Assembly (NCBI GenBank): GCA_018241365.1
Contig: JAFEDX010000006.1
Location: 1 to 42,574, forward strand
DNA: 42,574 bases
From: Pseudomonadota bacterium
GTDB taxonomy: Bacteria > Pseudomonadota > Gammaproteobacteria > Xanthomonadales > Rhodanobacteraceae
Reading direction: 5' to 3'
Notes under the pieces: model-generated
The model's database searches: none
What the model was told of the DNA's origin: nothing
Seen by the model: only the letters and a program-made list of their open reading frames with translations
Program-made: the position numbers and the translations under genes
Part shown: positions 22,719-32,248 of the stretch, one piece after another
How the letters are laid out: each line of letters begins with the position of its first letter
Numbering within the stretch: the stretch's first letter is position 1

Positions 22719-23141
22719 ATGCCCACTACACGACCCTTGTCGCCGCATCTCGGCATCTACCGCTGGCGCGTCAACATGTTGCAGTCGACGCTGCACCGCT
22801 TGACCGGGTTGTTCCTCTGCCTCGGTGCCTTGCTGGTGACATGGGGCCTGATCGCGGCTGCCAGCAGCGGCAAGGCGTGGGACATCTTCGCGGCGTTCTG
22901 CACCAGCCTCGGCGGTTTGATCCTGCTGTTCCTGTGGACCTGGTCGCTGTTGTTCCATCTTTGCAACGGCATCCAGCACCTGGTGCGCGACAGTGGCCGC
23001 GGTTTCGGCCCGCCGCATCGTGACCGCGCCTTCGATCCTTCGTACTGGAAGGCCGGCTGGATCGTGATCGCGATCAGCGTGGTGCTGGCCGTGCTGGTGT
23101 TCGTCCTGCTGGTCCTGCGCATGGGTGGAGGTGCAACATGA
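22719..23141 (+). CDS. sdhC: Succinate dehydrogenase cytochrome b556 subunit
   Basis: The 140-residue membrane anchor starts RPLSPHLGIYR (5-15), typical for SdhC. It has the quinone-site motif SxxHRxTG at 23-30 and a heme-ligand helix with His80 and His87 (FHLCNGIQHLVRD). Three membrane helices are predicted (about 28-48, 62-82 and 115-135). ACGAGGAC precedes ATG 22719. Its stop overlaps the sdhD start as ATGA. With SdhD it binds heme b and ubiquinone and anchors SdhAB at the cytoplasmic face. Confidence 0.96.
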   Translation: MPTTRPLSPHLGIYRWRVNMLQSTLHRLTGLFLCLGALLVTWGLIAAASSGKAWDIFAAFCTSLGGLILLFLWTWSLLFHLCNGIQHLVRDSGRGFGPPHRDRAFDPSYWKAGWIVIAISVVLAVLVFVLLVLRMGGGAT

Positions 23142-23551
23142 GCGCATATCCGGGACAGGAAGGCCTGCGCACGCCGCTCAAGGTTGCGCGCGGTCTGGGC
23201 TCCTCGAAAACCGGCGTGCACCATTGGTGGCTGCAGCGGGTGACCGCGGTCGCGCTGATTCCATTGTCGATCTGGTTCCTGTTCCTGCTCGGCGGGATGG
23301 TGCAGGCCGACTACGGCGCGGTGATGGCGACCATAGGCAAGCCGGTGCACGCGATCTTCCTGATCATTTTCGTGGTGTGCCTGTTCTGGCACGGCGCGCT
23401 CGGTTTGCAGGTGATCATCGAGGATTACGTGCACACGCGCTGGCTGGAAATGACGCTCCAGATTGCCTTGCGGTTCGGTGCGCTGCTGGGGGCGCTGGCC
23501 TGCGTGATGGCCGTGCTCGCGGTCTGGCTGACCGGCGCCGCGTATTACTGA
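23138..23551 (+). CDS. sdhD: Succinate dehydrogenase membrane anchor subunit
   Basis: The 137-residue SdhD begins LRTPLKVARGLGSSKTGVHHWWLQRVTA and has three membrane helices (about 33-55, 66-90 and 105-132). The segment FWHGALGLQVIIEDYVH supplies the heme-side histidine and the Asp-Tyr pair near the quinone site. The gene overlaps sdhC by 4 bases. It is followed by sdhA after 42 bases. It completes complex II as the fourth subunit. Confidence 0.96.
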   Translation: MSAYPGQEGLRTPLKVARGLGSSKTGVHHWWLQRVTAVALIPLSIWFLFLLGGMVQADYGAVMATIGKPVHAIFLIIFVVCLFWHGALGLQVIIEDYVHTRWLEMTLQIALRFGALLGALACVMAVLAVWLTGAAYY

Positions 23552-23593
23552 TTGATCGAATCACGCTGGTTGAATCCGGGAAAAGGGCCGCGC

Positions 23594-25390
23594 ATGGCTG
23601 CTGAAAGTTACAAGGTCGAGACGCATCAATACGACGTGGTGGTGGTGGGCGCCGGTGGCGCCGGCCTGCGCGCCACCATGGGCCTGGCGGCCAAGGGCCT
23701 TTCCGCCGCATGCGTCACCAAGGTATTCCCGACCCGCTCGCATACCGTCGCGGCGCAGGGCGGCGTCGCCGCTGCGCTCGGCAACATGGGCGAGGACGAC
23801 TGGCGTTATCACTTCTATGACACCGTCAAGGGCGGCGACTGGCTGGGCGACCAGGACGCGGTCGAATACATGTGCCGCGAAGCGATCCCCGCGGTCATCG
23901 AGCTGGAACACTTCGGCGTACCTTTCTCGCGCACCAAGGACGGCAAGATCTATCAGCGCCCGTTTGGCGGCATGACCACGCGTTATGGCGAAGGCGTCGC
24001 GCAGCGCACGTGTGCCGCCGCCGACCGTACTGGTCACGCGATCCTGCACACGCTCTACACCCAGGCGTTGAAGCATGACGCCCGGTTCTTCGTTGAATAT
24101 TTCGCCACCGACCTGGTGAAGGATCCGCGCAGCGGCCGCATCACCGGAGTGCTGGCCATCGACCTCAACGAAGGCACGCTGCATTATTTCCAGGGCCACG
24201 CGGTGGTGCTGGCCACGGGTGGTTACGGACGCGCGTACTTTTCGTGCACCTCGGCGCACACCTGCACTGGCGATGGCGGCGGCATGGCGCTGCGTGCCGG
24301 TCTCGCGCTGCAGGATCTCGAATTCGTGCAGTTCCACCCGACCGGCATCTACGGATCAGGTTGCCTGATTACCGAAGGTTCGCGCGGCGAGGGCGGTTTC
24401 CTCACCAATTCCAAAGGCGAGCGTTTCATGGAACGCTACGCGCCCAACGCCAAGGACCTGGCCTCGCGCGACGTCGTCAGCCGCGCCATCACCATGGAAA
24501 TCCGCGAAGGCCGTGGTGTCGGCGAGCACGCCGACCACGTGTACCTGAACCTCGCGCACCTCGGCGCGGACGTGCTGCACGAGCGGCTGCCCGGCATCTC
24601 CGAAACCGCGCGCATCTTCGCGGGCGTGGACGTGACCAAGGAACCGATCCCGGTGTTGCCGACCGTGCACTACAACATGGGCGGCATCCCGACCAATTAC
24701 CACGGCGAAGTGGTGCAGAAGGTCGGCGACGATCCGGATGTCGTGGTACCTGGCCTCTTCGCGATCGGCGAGGCCGCCTGCGTGTCGGTGCACGGCGCCA
24801 ATCGCCTGGGTTCGAATTCGCTGCTCGACCTGGTGGTGTTCGGCCGCGCGGTGGCCAACCGCTGCGCCGAACTCGTCAAGCCGGATACACCGCACCATGA
24901 CCTGCCGAAGGATGCGCTGGACCCGGCGCTGACCCGGCTCGACAAGCTGCGCCACGCCAACGGCGGGACGCCGACCGCCGAGTTGCGGCTGAAGATGCAG
25001 AAGACCATGCAGGCCGATGCGGCGGTGTTCCGTACCGCCGAGACACTGAAGGAAGGTTGCCGGAAGATCGACGAGGTGTACTCGGGCTTCGGGGACATCC
25101 ATGTCAGTGATCGCTCGCTGATCTGGAATTCGGACCTCATGGAAACCTTCGAACTTTCCAACCTGCTGGCGCAGGCGGTCGGCACCATGCACTCGGCCGA
25201 GCAGCGCCCGGAGTCGCGTGGCGCGCACGCGCGCGAAGACTTCCCCGATCGCGACGACGTCCACTGGATGAAGCACACGCTGGTGACGGTTGATGACCAG
25301 GGTCAATGCAGCTTCGCCTATCGGGCGGTACACAGCAACACGATGACCGACGAGGTCGCGACGGTACCGCCCAAGAAGCGCGTTTATTGA
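23594..25390 (+). CDS. sdhA: Succinate dehydrogenase flavoprotein subunit
   Basis: The 598-residue protein has the FAD loop GAGGAG (19-24) and RSHT with His50, the residue that holds FAD covalently. The succinate-site segments [21 protein letters not shown] and [19 protein letters not shown] are present, as is the C-terminal [18 protein letters not shown]. It oxidises succinate to fumarate and passes electrons to SdhB. ATG 23594 is chosen with AAAGGG shortly before it; an in-frame start at 23552 adds 14 untypical residues. The gap to sdhB contains a REP pair (25398-25452). Confidence 0.98.
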   Translation: MAAESYKVETHQYDVVVVGAGGAGLRATMGLAAKGLSAACVTKVFPTRSHTVAAQGGVAAALGNMGEDDWRYHFYDTVKGGDWLGDQDAVEYMCREAIPAVIELEHFGVPFSRTKDGKIYQRPFGGMTTRYGEGVAQRTCAAADRTGHAILHTLYTQALKHDARFFVEYFATDLVKDPRSGRITGVLAIDLNEGTLHYFQGHAVVLATGGYGRAYFSCTSAHTCTGDGGGMALRAGLALQDLEFVQFHPTGIYGSGCLITEGSRGEGGFLTNSKGERFMERYAPNAKDLASRDVVSRAITMEIREGRGVGEHADHVYLNLAHLGADVLHERLPGISETARIFAGVDVTKEPIPVLPTVHYNMGGIPTNYHGEVVQKVGDDPDVVVPGLFAIGEAACVSVHGANRLGSNSLLDLVVFGRAVANRCAELVKPDTPHHDLPKDALDPALTRLDKLRHANGGTPTAELRLKMQKTMQADAAVFRTAETLKEGCRKIDEVYSGFGDIHVSDRSLIWNSDLMETFELSNLLAQAVGTMHSAEQRPESRGAHAREDFPDRDDVHWMKHTLVTVDDQGQCSFAYRAVHSNTMTDEVATVPPKKRVY

Positions 25391-25397
25391 AATCCCT

Positions 25398-25452
25398 GTA
25401 GGAGCCTGCGTGCAGGCGATCTCGATCCGGTCGCGGGCACGCCCGCTGCTAC
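25398..25452. repeat. REP pair between sdhA and sdhB
   Basis: The element opens with GTAG (25398-25401) and a hairpin GCCTGC-GT-GCAGGC (25404-25417). It closes with a second hairpin GCGGGC-AC-GCCCGC (25433-25446) and CTAC (25449-25452), so two GTAG-type REP units face each other. It shares 24 bases with the element at 35450 (TGTAGGAGCCTGCGTG and on). GTAG ends are typical of REPs mobilised by RAYT transposases. Confidence 0.85.
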
Positions 25453-25470
25453 AAGCCAGGAAACCAGAAG

Positions 25471-26250
25471 ATGGCTGAATTCACGCTGCCGCAGATGTCG
25501 AAGGTCCAGAAGGGCAAGCACTTTCCCGCCAAACCCGGCGCGAAGAAGGTGCGCACCTTCCGCGTCTATCGCTGGGATCCGGATGTAGGCGGCAACCCGC
25601 ACGCGGATACCTACGAAGTCGATGTCGGCGGCTGCGCGATGGTTCTTGATGTCCTGCTGAAGATCAAGAACGAGATCGACCCGACGCTGACCCTGCGCCG
25701 CTCCTGCCGCGAAGGCGTATGCGGCTCGTGCGCGATGAACATCGACGGCGAGAATACCCTGGCCTGCATCAAGGGGCTGGATGACTTGCCTGAAGGCGAT
25801 GTCGGCATCTACCCGCTGCCGCACATGCCGGTGGTCAAGGATCTGGTTCCAGACCTCACGCATTTCTACGCGCAATACACCTCGATCAAGCCTTGGCTGC
25901 AGACCGAAAGCTCGCCCGGAACGCGCGAACGCCTGCAATCGCCGGAAGACCGCAAGAAGCTGGATGGCCTGTACGAATGCATCCTGTGCGCGTGCTGCAC
26001 CACGGCGTGCCCGAGTTACTGGTGGAATCCCGACCGTTTCCTTGGGCCCGCGGTATTGCTGCAGGCCTATCGCTGGATCGTCGATTCGCGCGACGAAGCC
26101 ACCGGCGAGCGGCTGGACGACCTCGACGATCCGTTCAAGCTGTACCGTTGCCACACCATCATGAATTGCACCAACACCTGCCCCAAGGGCCTGAATCCGG
26201 CCAAGGCGATCGCCGAGATCAAGCAGCTGCTGGTCAATCGCACGGTCTGA
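25471..26250 (+). CDS. sdhB: Succinate dehydrogenase iron-sulfur subunit
   Basis: The 259-residue protein carries all three cluster sets: [2Fe-2S] at Cys79, Cys84, Cys87 and Cys99; [4Fe-4S] in [12 protein letters not shown] (Cys170, Cys173, Cys176 with Cys237 as likely fourth); and [3Fe-4S] with Cys180, Cys227 and Cys233 in [14 protein letters not shown]. It relays electrons from FAD to ubiquinone. The start codon follows the REP pair by 18 bases, and the ribosome site (CCAGAAG) is modest. sdhE begins 30 bases after its stop. Confidence 0.98.
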   Translation: MAEFTLPQMSKVQKGKHFPAKPGAKKVRTFRVYRWDPDVGGNPHADTYEVDVGGCAMVLDVLLKIKNEIDPTLTLRRSCREGVCGSCAMNIDGENTLACIKGLDDLPEGDVGIYPLPHMPVVKDLVPDLTHFYAQYTSIKPWLQTESSPGTRERLQSPEDRKKLDGLYECILCACCTTACPSYWWNPDRFLGPAVLLQAYRWIVDSRDEATGERLDDLDDPFKLYRCHTIMNCTNTCPKGLNPAKAIAEIKQLLVNRTV

Positions 26251-26267
26251 CCGCGGCAGGGCGAAAC

Positions 26268-26273
26268 GGGGAG
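26268..26273 (+). promoter_or_regulatory. Ribosome site that fixes the TTG start of sdhE
   Basis: GGGGAG lies 7 bases before TTG 26281; no in-frame ATG is available near the conserved N-terminus. Confidence 0.6.
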
Positions 26274-26280
26274 CGACGTC

Positions 26281-26541
26281 TTGGCTGCGAACGAAGCGCG
26301 ACTTAAGCGCATCCGGTGGCGTTGCCGGCGCGGCACGCGTGAGCTCGACGCGCTGCTGGGTGGCTGGCTGGAGCGGCATGCCGCGGATCCCGACTCTGCT
26401 TCCTTGCAGGCATTCGATGCCTTGCTGGACCAGCAGGACCCGGAGCTGTGGGACTGGCTGATGGGCCATGCCCGCCCGCCGCGTGAAGACTGGTGTGTGA
26501 TCGTGGACGAGATCCGGCGACACGCAGGGTTGGCGCGATGA
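26281..26541 (+). CDS. sdhE: FAD assembly factor SdhE
   Basis: The 86-residue helical protein has the RGxxE motif (RGTRELD, Arg17-Glu21) that contacts SdhA during covalent flavinylation, and DPELWDWLMGHARPP as in the SdhE/YgfY family. The start is TTG 26281. The stop overlaps the ygfX start as ATGA. Location straight after sdhB ties it to maturation of SdhA His50. The same protein was once described as the antitoxin CptB, a claim now usually reinterpreted as flavinylation. Confidence 0.94.
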   Translation: MAANEARLKRIRWRCRRGTRELDALLGGWLERHAADPDSASLQAFDALLDQQDPELWDWLMGHARPPREDWCVIVDEIRRHAGLAR

Positions 26542-26999
26542 AAGCCGCACCTGCCATAGGGTTCAACTGCCGCGTGTCGCCAACCTTGGTAGCGGTGACC
26601 CTCGCGGTGGCGGTACTCGCGATGGTGGCCGTGTGGTCCATTCGCGGCCCTGCGTGGCTGCACGCGATCCTGTTCGTCCTGATCGTGGTTTACGCCGGCG
26701 CCGCGGCTCGCAATCTGGCAAGGCCGCCCGTCAAGGCGCTGCTGTGGCGTGCCGAGGGAGGCGTCGAGCTGCAACTGCGCGACAGCGCTCTCGAAGATGG
26801 CGGGAATGTGGTGGGCGCCGTGCAGGGCGCCCGCGTGATGGGGCCGCTGATCGTGCTCACCCTGCGCTGGCCGCGCCGCGGGCGCGCAACCCTCTGGCTG
26901 CTTCCCGACAACCTCGACGCCGACACCCGTCGGCGCCTGCGGATGCGCCTGGGTGCGACCGGTACCCGCCTCGCGTCAGGGAACGCCGACAGCGGATGA
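26538..26999 (+). CDS. ygfX: YgfX-family membrane protein
   Basis: The 153-residue product has two adjacent membrane helices (about 17-35 and 38-56) and a soluble C-terminal domain (LLWRAEGGVELQLRD ... LLPDNLDADTRRRLRMRLG), the build of YgfX/CptA. In E. coli the gene is next to sdhE. YgfX was reported as a toxin acting on FtsZ/MreB, and also as an SdhE partner; the window cannot decide. It overlaps sdhE by 4 bases. About 100 bases separate it from the Lol permease. Confidence 0.85.
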   Translation: MKAAPAIGFNCRVSPTLVAVTLAVAVLAMVAVWSIRGPAWLHAILFVLIVVYAGAAARNLARPPVKALLWRAEGGVELQLRDSALEDGGNVVGAVQGARVMGPLIVLTLRWPRRGRATLWLLPDNLDADTRRRLRMRLGATGTRLASGNADSG

Positions 27000-27100
27000 T
27001 GGTCTGAACCGCTTGCCGTGCACGGCGTTTTCCCCCACGCTGCCGGCGTACCGGCATGAACCGTCGCGCGAGCGACTCCTCGATACAAGGCTGTGCCTGC

Positions 27101-28351
27101 ATGTTCCGTCCGCTCGAACTCTTCATCGGTACCCGCTACATCCGCGCCAAGCGGCGCAACCACTTCATCTCCTTCATCAGCGTGGCGTCGATGGTGGGGC
27201 TGGCCATCGGCATCACCGCATTGATCGCGACGATCTCCGTCATGAACGGCTTCGATACCGAACTGCGCTCGCGCATCCTTGGCATGGTTTCGCAGGCCAC
27301 CGTCACCGGCGTTGGCCGCAGCATGCCGAATTGGCAGCAGGCCATGGCGATTGCCGAAAGGAACCCGCACGTCAAGGGCGTGGCGCCCTATGTCGAGCGC
27401 GAATCCTGGCTGGTCGGCAACGATGCCAACCAGGGCGCGATCATTCGCGGCATCCTCCCGGATCAGGAGCCGCGGGTCGCCGACATTGGTTCGAAGATGG
27501 TCGCCGGCAAACTCTCGGCGCTGCAACCGGATTCGTGGGGCATCGTGCTGGGCCGCGATCTCGCGCTGATGCTGGGTGTGAACGTGGGCGACAAGGTGGT
27601 GGTGTACGCGCCGCCCACCGGGAGCAGCGTCACGCCCATTGGCGTGGTTCCGCGGCTGCGCCGATTCACCGTGGTCGGCATCTTCGAGGCCGGGATGCAG
27701 GAATACGATTCCGGCCTCGCCATCATGAACATGCACGATGCCGAGAAGCTCTACCAGATGAGCGGGCCCAGCGGCATCCGCCTCAAGCTGGACGACATGT
27801 TCATGGCCAACAAGGTCGCGCAGACGCTGGCCGACCAGCTTGGCGACGCCTATCGGGCGCAGGGCTGGATGCAGCAGCACGCCAACTTCTTCAAGGCCAT
27901 CGCGATGGAAAAGCTCGTGATGTCCATCATCCTCTCGCTGATCGTGCTGGTGGCCGCGTTCAACCTGGTGTCGTCACTGGTGATGCTGGTCACCGACAAG
28001 CAATCGGACATCGCGATCCTGCGCACGCTCGGCGCGACGCCGCGCAGCATCATGGGCGTGTTCATGGTCCAGGGCGTGCTGATCGGCGTCATGGGCATCG
28101 TGATCGGCGTGGTGTGCGGGGTCGCGTTGGCGATCAACCTGCCCGCCATCGCCGATGGCATCCAGAACCTCACCGGCCACCAGATCCTGTCCGAGTCGGT
28201 GTATTACATCAACAACGTGCCAAGCAAGCTGGAATGGAGCAACGTCGGCTGGATCACCGGCATGGCCTTCGTGTTCTGCCTGCTGGCCACGATCTATCCG
28301 GCGTGGCGGGCGTCGCGGACGCAGCCGGCGGAGGCTCTCCGTTATGAGTGA
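27101..28351 (+). CDS. lolC: Lipoprotein-releasing permease (LolC/LolE type; possibly LolF)
   Basis: The 416-residue inner-membrane protein has one N-terminal helix (about 22-48), a large periplasmic domain (50-265) and three C-terminal helices, as in LolC/LolE. It extracts outer-membrane lipoproteins with LolD. The periplasmic part contains a hook-like [12 protein letters not shown] (178-189) resembling the LolA-binding loop of LolC. It also has [14 protein letters not shown] (225-238), which resembles LolE. Only one such gene is present before lolD, with no second permease after it. ATG 27101 gives family length; ATG 27056 is possible. The end overlaps the lolD start by 8 bases. Confidence 0.92.
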   Translation: MFRPLELFIGTRYIRAKRRNHFISFISVASMVGLAIGITALIATISVMNGFDTELRSRILGMVSQATVTGVGRSMPNWQQAMAIAERNPHVKGVAPYVERESWLVGNDANQGAIIRGILPDQEPRVADIGSKMVAGKLSALQPDSWGIVLGRDLALMLGVNVGDKVVVYAPPTGSSVTPIGVVPRLRRFTVVGIFEAGMQEYDSGLAIMNMHDAEKLYQMSGPSGIRLKLDDMFMANKVAQTLADQLGDAYRAQGWMQQHANFFKAIAMEKLVMSIILSLIVLVAAFNLVSSLVMLVTDKQSDIAILRTLGATPRSIMGVFMVQGVLIGVMGIVIGVVCGVALAINLPAIADGIQNLTGHQILSESVYYINNVPSKLEWSNVGWITGMAFVFCLLATIYPAWRASRTQPAEALRYE

Positions 28352-29063
28352 CGTCATGGCGCAACCAGTTGCCATCGATACCGTCCTGCGCGCGAGCCAC
28401 ATCGCCAAGACCTACAAGGAAGGCAGCCTGCGCACGCCGGTGCTGCACGATGTCAGCTTCGAGCTGGCGCGCGGCGAAACCCTGGCAATCGTCGGTGCGT
28501 CGGGTTCCGGCAAGAGCACACTGCTGCACATCGTGGGTGGGCTCGATACGCCGAGCAAGGGTTCCGTCGAGCTCGAAGGCCGGGAGTTGTCGAAGCTGCC
28601 GGATGCCGAGCGCGGGCGCGTGCGCAACCGCTCGCTTGGCTTCGTGTACCAGTTCCACCATTTGTTGCCGGAGTTCACCGCGCTGGAAAACGTCGCGATG
28701 CCGCTGTTGATCCGTGGCACGCCGATCCCGGAAGCGCGCGACCAGGCGAAGGCGTTGCTGGAACGCGTGGGGCTCGGCCATCGGCTGGAACACAAGCCGG
28801 GTGAACTTTCTGGTGGCGAACGCCAGCGCTGTGCGATGGCGCGCGCACTGGTGACGCGGCCTGCTTGCGTGCTGGCGGACGAGCCTACCGGCAACCTCGA
28901 CGAGCAGAATGCCGCTTCGCTCTATGCGCTGATGCTGGAATTGAATCGCGAGATCGGCACCAGCATCGTGCTGGTCACGCATGACCGGGCGCTCGCGCGG
29001 CGGATGGATCGGGTGCTCGAGTTGACCGGCGGCGCCTTGCAACCTTTACCTTCCGGTAGTTGA
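28344..29063 (+). CDS. lolD: Lipoprotein-releasing system ATPase LolD
   Basis: The 239-residue ABC ATPase has Walker [10 protein letters not shown] (51-59), a [18 protein letters not shown] segment typical of LolD, the signature [15 protein letters not shown] and Walker [12 protein letters not shown]. It powers transfer of lipoproteins from the permease to LolA. It overlaps the permease gene by 8 bases and is followed 7 bases later by comEC. Confidence 0.96.
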   Translation: MSDVMAQPVAIDTVLRASHIAKTYKEGSLRTPVLHDVSFELARGETLAIVGASGSGKSTLLHIVGGLDTPSKGSVELEGRELSKLPDAERGRVRNRSLGFVYQFHHLLPEFTALENVAMPLLIRGTPIPEARDQAKALLERVGLGHRLEHKPGELSGGERQRCAMARALVTRPACVLADEPTGNLDEQNAASLYALMLELNREIGTSIVLVTHDRALARRMDRVLELTGGALQPLPSGS

Positions 29064-29070
29064 AGCCGGC

Positions 29071-31434
29071 ATGGACGCGCGCAGGGATGGCCGCGCAGTC
29101 CGCAACGCACCGGGGATGCTGGCCGGCGCGGTGGCGATCCTTGCAGGTGCGGTATGGGTGCAGGCGCTGCCCGATCTCCCACCACGCTGGCTGGATGCCG
29201 TCATCGGTTGCGCGGCGCTGGCGGGATTCGGCGCCTGCCTGCGTTGGCGTGCGCCGACTTGGCTATGGTGTCTGCCATGGGTCCTTGCCGCCTTTGCGTG
29301 GACGGCGTGGCGTGCCGATCTCGCGATGTCTGCGCGGTTGCCACATGCCCTGGAGAAACAGGACATCCTTGTCACCGGCGTCGTGACGGATTTGCCACAG
29401 GCGCAGGACGGTTCGACCCGTTTCGACTTCGACGTCATCGACGCGCAATTCGAAAGCCGTGCCGTACCGATCCAAGGCCATGTGCGCCTGTCCTGGTACG
29501 CGACGCGCGACCAGCCTGCGCCGCTGATCGAACCCTGTTCGACGTGGCGTTTGCGGGTCCGCATGAAACGACCGCGCGGACTGGTCAATCCCGGTGGCCT
29601 CGATTTCGAGCGCTCGGCCTTGCAGCAAGGCATCGTGGCAAGCGGCTACGTGCGGGAAGACGGCATGAACGCGCGCTTGCGCGGGGGCGCGTGCGTCGAT
29701 GGCGTGCGTGCGCGGATCGCACGCAGCATCGTGGCGGCGTTGCCGAATGGCGCGCACGCGGCACGCCTGTTGCGTGCGCTCAGCGTCGGCGACGAGCGCG
29801 CACTCGACGAACACGACTGGCAGGTCGTGCGCGCGACCGGCATTGCCCACCTGATCGCCATCTCGGGCTTCCATGTCGGGCTGGCTGCGGTGTTCGGCGC
29901 TTTGCTCGTGCGGTTCGCATGGTGGCTGATCCCGGCACTCGGGCTGCGCCTGGCACGGCCGCTGGCGGAAGCCGCGATCGCGTTTCCTGCCTCGCTGGCC
30001 TACGGCGCCCTGGCAGGGTTTGGATTGCCGACCACGCGTACGCTGCTGATGATCGCGGTGGTGGCAGGTTGGCGGCTGCTGCGCCGCGGTGGCGGGTTCG
30101 GCGAAGGCTTCGGATTGGCGCTGGCTGCCATCCTGATCGTTGATCCGTTGTCGGTGCTGTCGGCCGGATTCTGGCTGTCGTTTGCGGGCGTTGCGCTGCT
30201 TGCGTGGACGCTGGCGCGCGACAGCGGCTGGCGCGGTCAGATGAAGGAAATCGGCCTGGCGCCGCTGCTGATGACCCTGGCCTTGCTGCCCTTGACCGTG
30301 TGGTTCTTCGGGCAGGCTTCACTGGTCGGGCCACTCGCCAACCTCGTCGCGGTGCCGTTCGTGAGTTTCGTGATCGTGCCGGTCGATCTTGCCGCCTGCG
30401 CGCTGTTGTTCGCGTGGCCTTGGGCCGGACACCTGTTGCTGCACGCGTGTGCGTACCTGGTCGATGGCCTGTGGTGGTTCCTCGCGCAGCTCGCCGCGTG
30501 GAAGCCGGCGATGCAGTACCTGCCGGAAGCGTCGCTGTCGGCATTCGTGCTGGCCAGCGTCGGCGCGGTATGGCTGCTGGCGCCGCGGGGCGTGCCCGCA
30601 CGCGCGTTGGGGGCGTTCCTGCTGCTGCCGTTGTGCTGGCCGCGCACCACCTTGCCTGCGGAAGGTGGGTTCCATGCAACCGTGCTCGACGTGGGGCAGG
30701 GTCTGTCGGTGCTGCTGCGCACACGCACCCATGCGTTGCTGGTGGACACGGGCGCGCGTTATCCCTCCGGGTTCGATCTTGGTTCGGCCGTGGTGGTCCC
30801 CAGCCTGCATGCGCTGGGTGTGTCACGGCTGGACGGGTTGGTCATCAGCCACGGCGACAATGACCACGCCGGTGGTGCGGTGTCGGTGCTTGCGGCGTAC
30901 CCGAATACATCGACGTGGGGCGGTGAACCCGCGCGCGGTCCGGTGCCGATGCGCGCATGCCACGCCGGCCAACGCTGGCGATGGGATGGCGTGGAATTCG
31001 AGATCGTGCGTCCGCGCACCGGGTTCGTTGCCTCGCACGACAACGATGCGGGATGCGTGTTGCTGGTGACAGGGCGGGGTGGCCGGTTGCTGTTGCCGGC
31101 GGATACTTCTTCGAAGGTGGAGCCGGAAATCGCCGCCGCGGTTCCACCCGGCCCACCGCTGGTCCTGATCGCACCGCATCACGGCAGCAAGACATCGTCC
31201 AGCACGGCCTATCTCGAAGCCTTGCACCCCATGTTCGCGGTCGCCTCCAGCGGGTACCTGAATGGCTACCACCACCCGGCGCCCATCGTCACGGCGCGTT
31301 ATGCCGAACTCGGCATCCCGCTGTTGAATACTCCGGACACCGGGGCCCTGCGGCTCGCATTTCCGGCCGGTGCAGCGCCGCGGGTGATCTCGGAAGAACG
31401 TTCACGACAGCAGCGTTACTGGCGCGAGCATTGA
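29071..31434 (+). CDS. comEC: DNA internalisation competence protein ComEC/Rec2
   Basis: The 787-residue protein has N-terminal helices, a soluble OB-like domain (about 95-200) and the competence membrane core with HLIAISGFHVGLAAVFG. A C-terminal metallo-beta-lactamase-like domain starts near residue 535 (ATVLDVGQGLSVLL), with SHGDNDHAGG (His594, Asp596, Asp598, His599) and later PHHGSKTSSS. It forms the inner-membrane channel for single-stranded DNA during natural transformation, and the C-terminal domain probably degrades the other strand. Length fits Gram-negative members. It starts 7 bases after lolD, so it is cotranscribed with lipoprotein export genes rather than other competence genes. 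Confidence 0.95.
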   Translation: MDARRDGRAVRNAPGMLAGAVAILAGAVWVQALPDLPPRWLDAVIGCAALAGFGACLRWRAPTWLWCLPWVLAAFAWTAWRADLAMSARLPHALEKQDILVTGVVTDLPQAQDGSTRFDFDVIDAQFESRAVPIQGHVRLSWYATRDQPAPLIEPCSTWRLRVRMKRPRGLVNPGGLDFERSALQQGIVASGYVREDGMNARLRGGACVDGVRARIARSIVAALPNGAHAARLLRALSVGDERALDEHDWQVVRATGIAHLIAISGFHVGLAAVFGALLVRFAWWLIPALGLRLARPLAEAAIAFPASLAYGALAGFGLPTTRTLLMIAVVAGWRLLRRGGGFGEGFGLALAAILIVDPLSVLSAGFWLSFAGVALLAWTLARDSGWRGQMKEIGLAPLLMTLALLPLTVWFFGQASLVGPLANLVAVPFVSFVIVPVDLAACALLFAWPWAGHLLLHACAYLVDGLWWFLAQLAAWKPAMQYLPEASLSAFVLASVGAVWLLAPRGVPARALGAFLLLPLCWPRTTLPAEGGFHATVLDVGQGLSVLLRTRTHALLVDTGARYPSGFDLGSAVVVPSLHALGVSRLDGLVISHGDNDHAGGAVSVLAAYPNTSTWGGEPARGPVPMRACHAGQRWRWDGVEFEIVRPRTGFVASHDNDAGCVLLVTGRGGRLLLPADTSSKVEPEIAAAVPPGPPLVLIAPHHGSKTSSSTAYLEALHPMFAVASSGYLNGYHHPAPIVTARYAELGIPLLNTPDTGALRLAFPAGAAPRVISEERSRQQRYWREH

Positions 31435-31517
31435 GCCGCGCGTCCCGTCCTGGGCAAGTAGGCCGGATCATGGGCCGGGAAAGCGACGTCCGTCACGCCG
31501 GCCGCGTCCCGTATCGC

Positions 31518-31526
31518 TGGTATGAT
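31518..31526 (+). promoter_or_regulatory. Extended -10 promoter for the exbB operon
   Basis: TGGTATGAT contains the extended -10 TGn followed by TATGAT; no good -35 is seen, as often for this promoter type. It lies about 40 bases before the exbB start in the 131-base gap after comEC and suggests a separate transcript exbB-exbD-msbA-lpxK. Confidence 0.45.
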
Positions 31527-31554
31527 GCGGCTGCATCGAGAAACCCCCGGCGGT

Positions 31555-31559
31555 GGAGG
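31555..31559 (+). promoter_or_regulatory. Ribosome site that fixes the GTG start of exbB
   Basis: GGAGG ends 6 bases before GTG 31566, selecting it over upstream in-frame codons. Confidence 0.7.
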
Positions 31560-31565
31560 CTGCAA

Positions 31566-32237
31566 GTGTTTGAAATCCTGAAGGCTGGCGGCTGGGGAAT
31601 GGTGCCCATCCTGGTGTGCTCGGCGATCGGGCTCGCGATCGTGCTGGAGCGTTTCTGGACACTCCGCCGCAGCGCGGTGCTGCCGCCCGGCCTCGGCGAG
31701 CAGGTTCGCGGGTGGGCGCATTCGCAGCAGTTGAACACCGCGCACATCGAAGCCTTGCGCGAGAACTCGCCGCTCGGCGAATTGCTTGCCGCGGCGCTGT
31801 CGGTGCGCAATCGTTCGCGCGCCGAAATCAAGGAACGCATCGAGGACACCGGGCGCCACGTGGTGCACGGCCTCGAACGCTACCTCAACACGCTCGGCAC
31901 GATCGCCTTGATCGGTCCGCTGCTGGGCCTGCTCGGCACCGTGCTCGGCCTGATCCGCATGTTCCTCGCCGTGATGGTGTCGGGCGTCGGCGATCCCATG
32001 AAGATGGCCGGCGGCATTGGCGAGGCGCTGGTGTGCACGGCATCCGGACTGGTGGTGGCGATTCCCGCCTACATCCTGCACCGATACTTCCGTTCGAAAG
32101 TACGGGGCTACGTGGTGCAGATGGAGAAGCAGGCGACCGCGTTGCTGGACGAATTGTCGGCGGTCCGCCCCGCGCCGGTCGACACGCGCGCCGCGGCGGC
32201 TCCCGTGACGGCGCGTCCCGCGCGCGTCGCAGGTTGA
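31566..32237 (+). CDS. exbB: ExbB/TolQ-type proton channel subunit
   Basis: The 223-residue protein has three membrane helices in the MotA/TolQ/ExbB pattern: one N-terminal (GMVPILVCSAIGLAIVLERF) and two after the cytoplasmic loop (LGTIALIGPLLGLLGTVLGLIRMF and GGIGEALVCTASGLVVAIPAYILHR). With ExbD it turns proton flow into mechanical energy for TonB-type transport. GTG 31566 is chosen because GGAGG sits 6 bases upstream. The Ala/Arg-rich tail is variable in the family. No tonB gene is nearby; the arrangement with msbA-lpxK is known from Xanthomonadales. Confidence 0.93.
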   Translation: MFEILKAGGWGMVPILVCSAIGLAIVLERFWTLRRSAVLPPGLGEQVRGWAHSQQLNTAHIEALRENSPLGELLAAALSVRNRSRAEIKERIEDTGRHVVHGLERYLNTLGTIALIGPLLGLLGTVLGLIRMFLAVMVSGVGDPMKMAGGIGEALVCTASGLVVAIPAYILHRYFRSKVRGYVVQMEKQATALLDELSAVRPAPVDTRAAAAPVTARPARVAG

Positions 32238-32248
32238 CGGAACGTCCG

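Noticed and set aside
22297-22756. N-terminal extension of ygfZ
   Set aside because: The frame is open, but the extra 153 residues are Arg/Cys-rich and lie antisense to the SDHAF4-like gene and the start of sdhC.
26281-26999. sdhE-ygfX as a toxin-antitoxin pair
   Set aside because: Older literature named homologues CptB/CptA, but the position behind sdhB and the RGxxE motif fit SdhA flavinylation better; no evidence for toxicity in the sequence.
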